A stretch of DNA of 64,000 nucleotides from Nocardia fusca NBRC 14340 (lineage in GTDB: Bacteria > Actinomycetota > Actinomycetes > Mycobacteriales > Mycobacteriaceae). The notes below the pieces were generated by a model, which saw nothing but the letters and a program-made list of their open reading frames with translations, was not told the origin of the DNA and did not search any database. A program made the position numbers and the translations under genes. Positions 63,429 to 64,000 of this stretch are shown here, piece after piece. The stretch is taken from NCBI RefSeq assembly GCF_001618425.1, contig NZ_BDCU01000010.1, positions 1 through 64,000 on the forward strand, in the 5' to 3' direction. Position 1 is the stretch's first letter; the number at the start of each line of letters is the position of its first letter.

Positions 63429-63950
63429 ATGGCAGCGGTGATGGAAGGCCCTCTGGCCGATCTCGACTCGTGGAAACCCGACCACTGCTCGATCGCGATG
63501 GCGCTCGAGGTGGTCGGCACCCGCTCGGCGATCCTGATCCTGCGGGAGGCCTACTACGGCACCACCCGGTTCGACGGTTTCGCCGCCCGGGTGGGAATCA
63601 CCGACGCCGCCGTGGCCGGCCAGTTGCGCAAGCTCACCCAGGCCGGGCTGTTCACCAGGCAGCCCTATCGGGAAGAAGGAAAACGCACCCGCCACGAATA
63701 CGTACTGACCGCGAAAGGCCGCGATCTGCTACCCGTGGTGCTGGCGCTCATGCAGTGGGGCAATGCCCACCTGCAACCCGGGCCGCCCCCGCTGGGCCTG
63801 GTCGAGGCGGCCACCGGGGACCCGGTCCGGGTACAGGTGCGCAGCGAATCCGGCCGCGAGATCGGCGTGGACGATCTCGGCGTCCGGCTCAACGAGCAGT
63901 GGCGCGCGAATCAGCTCAGGCGGCGGCCGTCGTCGGGCGCGAAGAAGTAG
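63429..63950 (+). CDS. HxlR family transcriptional regulator
   Basis: 173 aa. Winged-helix HxlR (MarR-like) regulator: HCSIAMALEVVGTRSAILIL, then TRFDGFAARVGITDAAVAGQ and LRKLTQAGLFTRQPY with the wing RHEYVLTAKGRDLLPVV. A C-terminal extension of about 50 residues follows. The ATG at 63429 is used; the in-frame start further up would extend across the operator. It overlaps the convergent ABC ATPase gene at its 3' end by 40 bp. Confidence 0.9.
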   Translation: MAAVMEGPLADLDSWKPDHCSIAMALEVVGTRSAILILREAYYGTTRFDGFAARVGITDAAVAGQLRKLTQAGLFTRQPYREEGKRTRHEYVLTAKGRDLLPVVLALMQWGNAHLQPGPPPLGLVEAATGDPVRVQVRSESGREIGVDDLGVRLNEQWRANQLRRRPSSGAKK

Positions 63951-64000
63951 ACGTGCTCGGGGGCCGTGGCCAGACGCACCCGGCTGCCCTTCGCCGGCGG
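63911..64000 (-). CDS. ABC transporter ATP-binding protein, C-terminal end only (MalK/UgpC-like)
   Basis: Partial: only the last 29 residues are in the window. They read PPAKGSRVRLATAPEHVYFF followed by APDDGRRLS and a stop. The 'G..V.l......v..F....G..L' pattern is that of the TOBE domain closing MalK/UgpC/SugC-type sugar ATPases. It could be the ATPase that serves the LpqY-SugAB-like importer 6 kb away, or belong to another transporter beyond the edge. It overlaps the HxlR gene end. Confidence 0.65.
   Translation of the reverse strand, partial: PPAKGSRVRLATAPEHVYFFAPDDGRRLS

Noticed and set aside
1..64000. tRNA, rRNA or tmRNA genes
   Set aside because: No cloverleaf-like sequence with a TTCGAnTC loop and matching stems, and no rRNA core sequence, was found on reading both strands; a covariance-model search would be decisive.

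Overview
The window is high-GC actinobacterial DNA. Gene content and order point to Nocardia or a close relative in the Nocardiaceae. Mycobacterium tuberculosis carries one conserved run Rv0046c-Rv0058 (ino1, PadR regulator, membrane proteins, Rv0049, ponA1, Rv0051, rpsF, ssb, rpsR, rplI, dnaB). The same genes are here, but split in two: rpsF-ssb-rpsR-rplI-dnaB at 3.3-7.1 kb, and ino1 to Rv0051-like at 39.4-48.8 kb in inverted orientation. About 32 kb of other genes lie between them. The species assignment is inference from gene content; no rRNA or tRNA gene is present.

Layout. 0-3 kb: a nitronate monooxygenase and a DUF2029/GT87 membrane mannosyltransferase-like protein. 3.3-7.1 kb: ribosomal, SSB and DnaB genes, with a striking cluster of DnaA-box-like sites between rplI and dnaB. 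7.1-14.9 kb: an accessory stretch in which four copies of a short noncoding repeat separate small gene groups: an orphan TnsA-like endonuclease plus a DUF1877 protein; a TetR-SDR-membrane protein unit; and a broken FAD monooxygenase, a nitroreductase-like gene with two compensating frameshifts and a DUF2268 metalloprotease-like gene. 14.9-20.7 kb: a complete lasso-peptide cluster (precursor, cyclase, RRE protein, leader peptidase, ABC exporter) with a StrR-type ParB-domain regulator. 20.9-24.2 kb: Lrp/AsnC regulator, AzlCD branched-chain amino acid exporter, an acetyltransferase and an unknown protein.

24.3-38.6 kb: a Ter stress-response island. It holds TerC-like and TerD proteins; a five-gene-type metabolic module (coiled-coil protein, CitE-like lyase, a fused double PRTase/TRSP protein, a HAD phosphatase); DUF389; three tandem AIM24 proteins; and two large TerD-domain proteins. 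38.7-48.8 kb: the inverted Rv0046c-Rv0051-like block, including the class A PBP PonA and inositol-3-phosphate synthase. 48.9-57.6 kb: TetR/FAD monooxygenase pair, two GyrI-like effector-binding proteins, a second PonA-type PBP, and a SugB-SugA-LpqY-like trehalose/sugar importer lacking an adjacent ATPase. 57.8-64 kb: a 68-bp tandem repeat, DUF2786 and TIGR04338-type proteins, an epoxide hydrolase lipoprotein, MenC, a thiolase with a divergent HxlR regulator, and the 3' end of a sugar-ABC ATPase.

The most notable systems are the lasso cluster, whose leader-motif spacing predicts an unusual Asn1 core, the repeat-punctuated accessory stretch with its orphan TnsA, and the DnaA-box cluster in front of dnaB.
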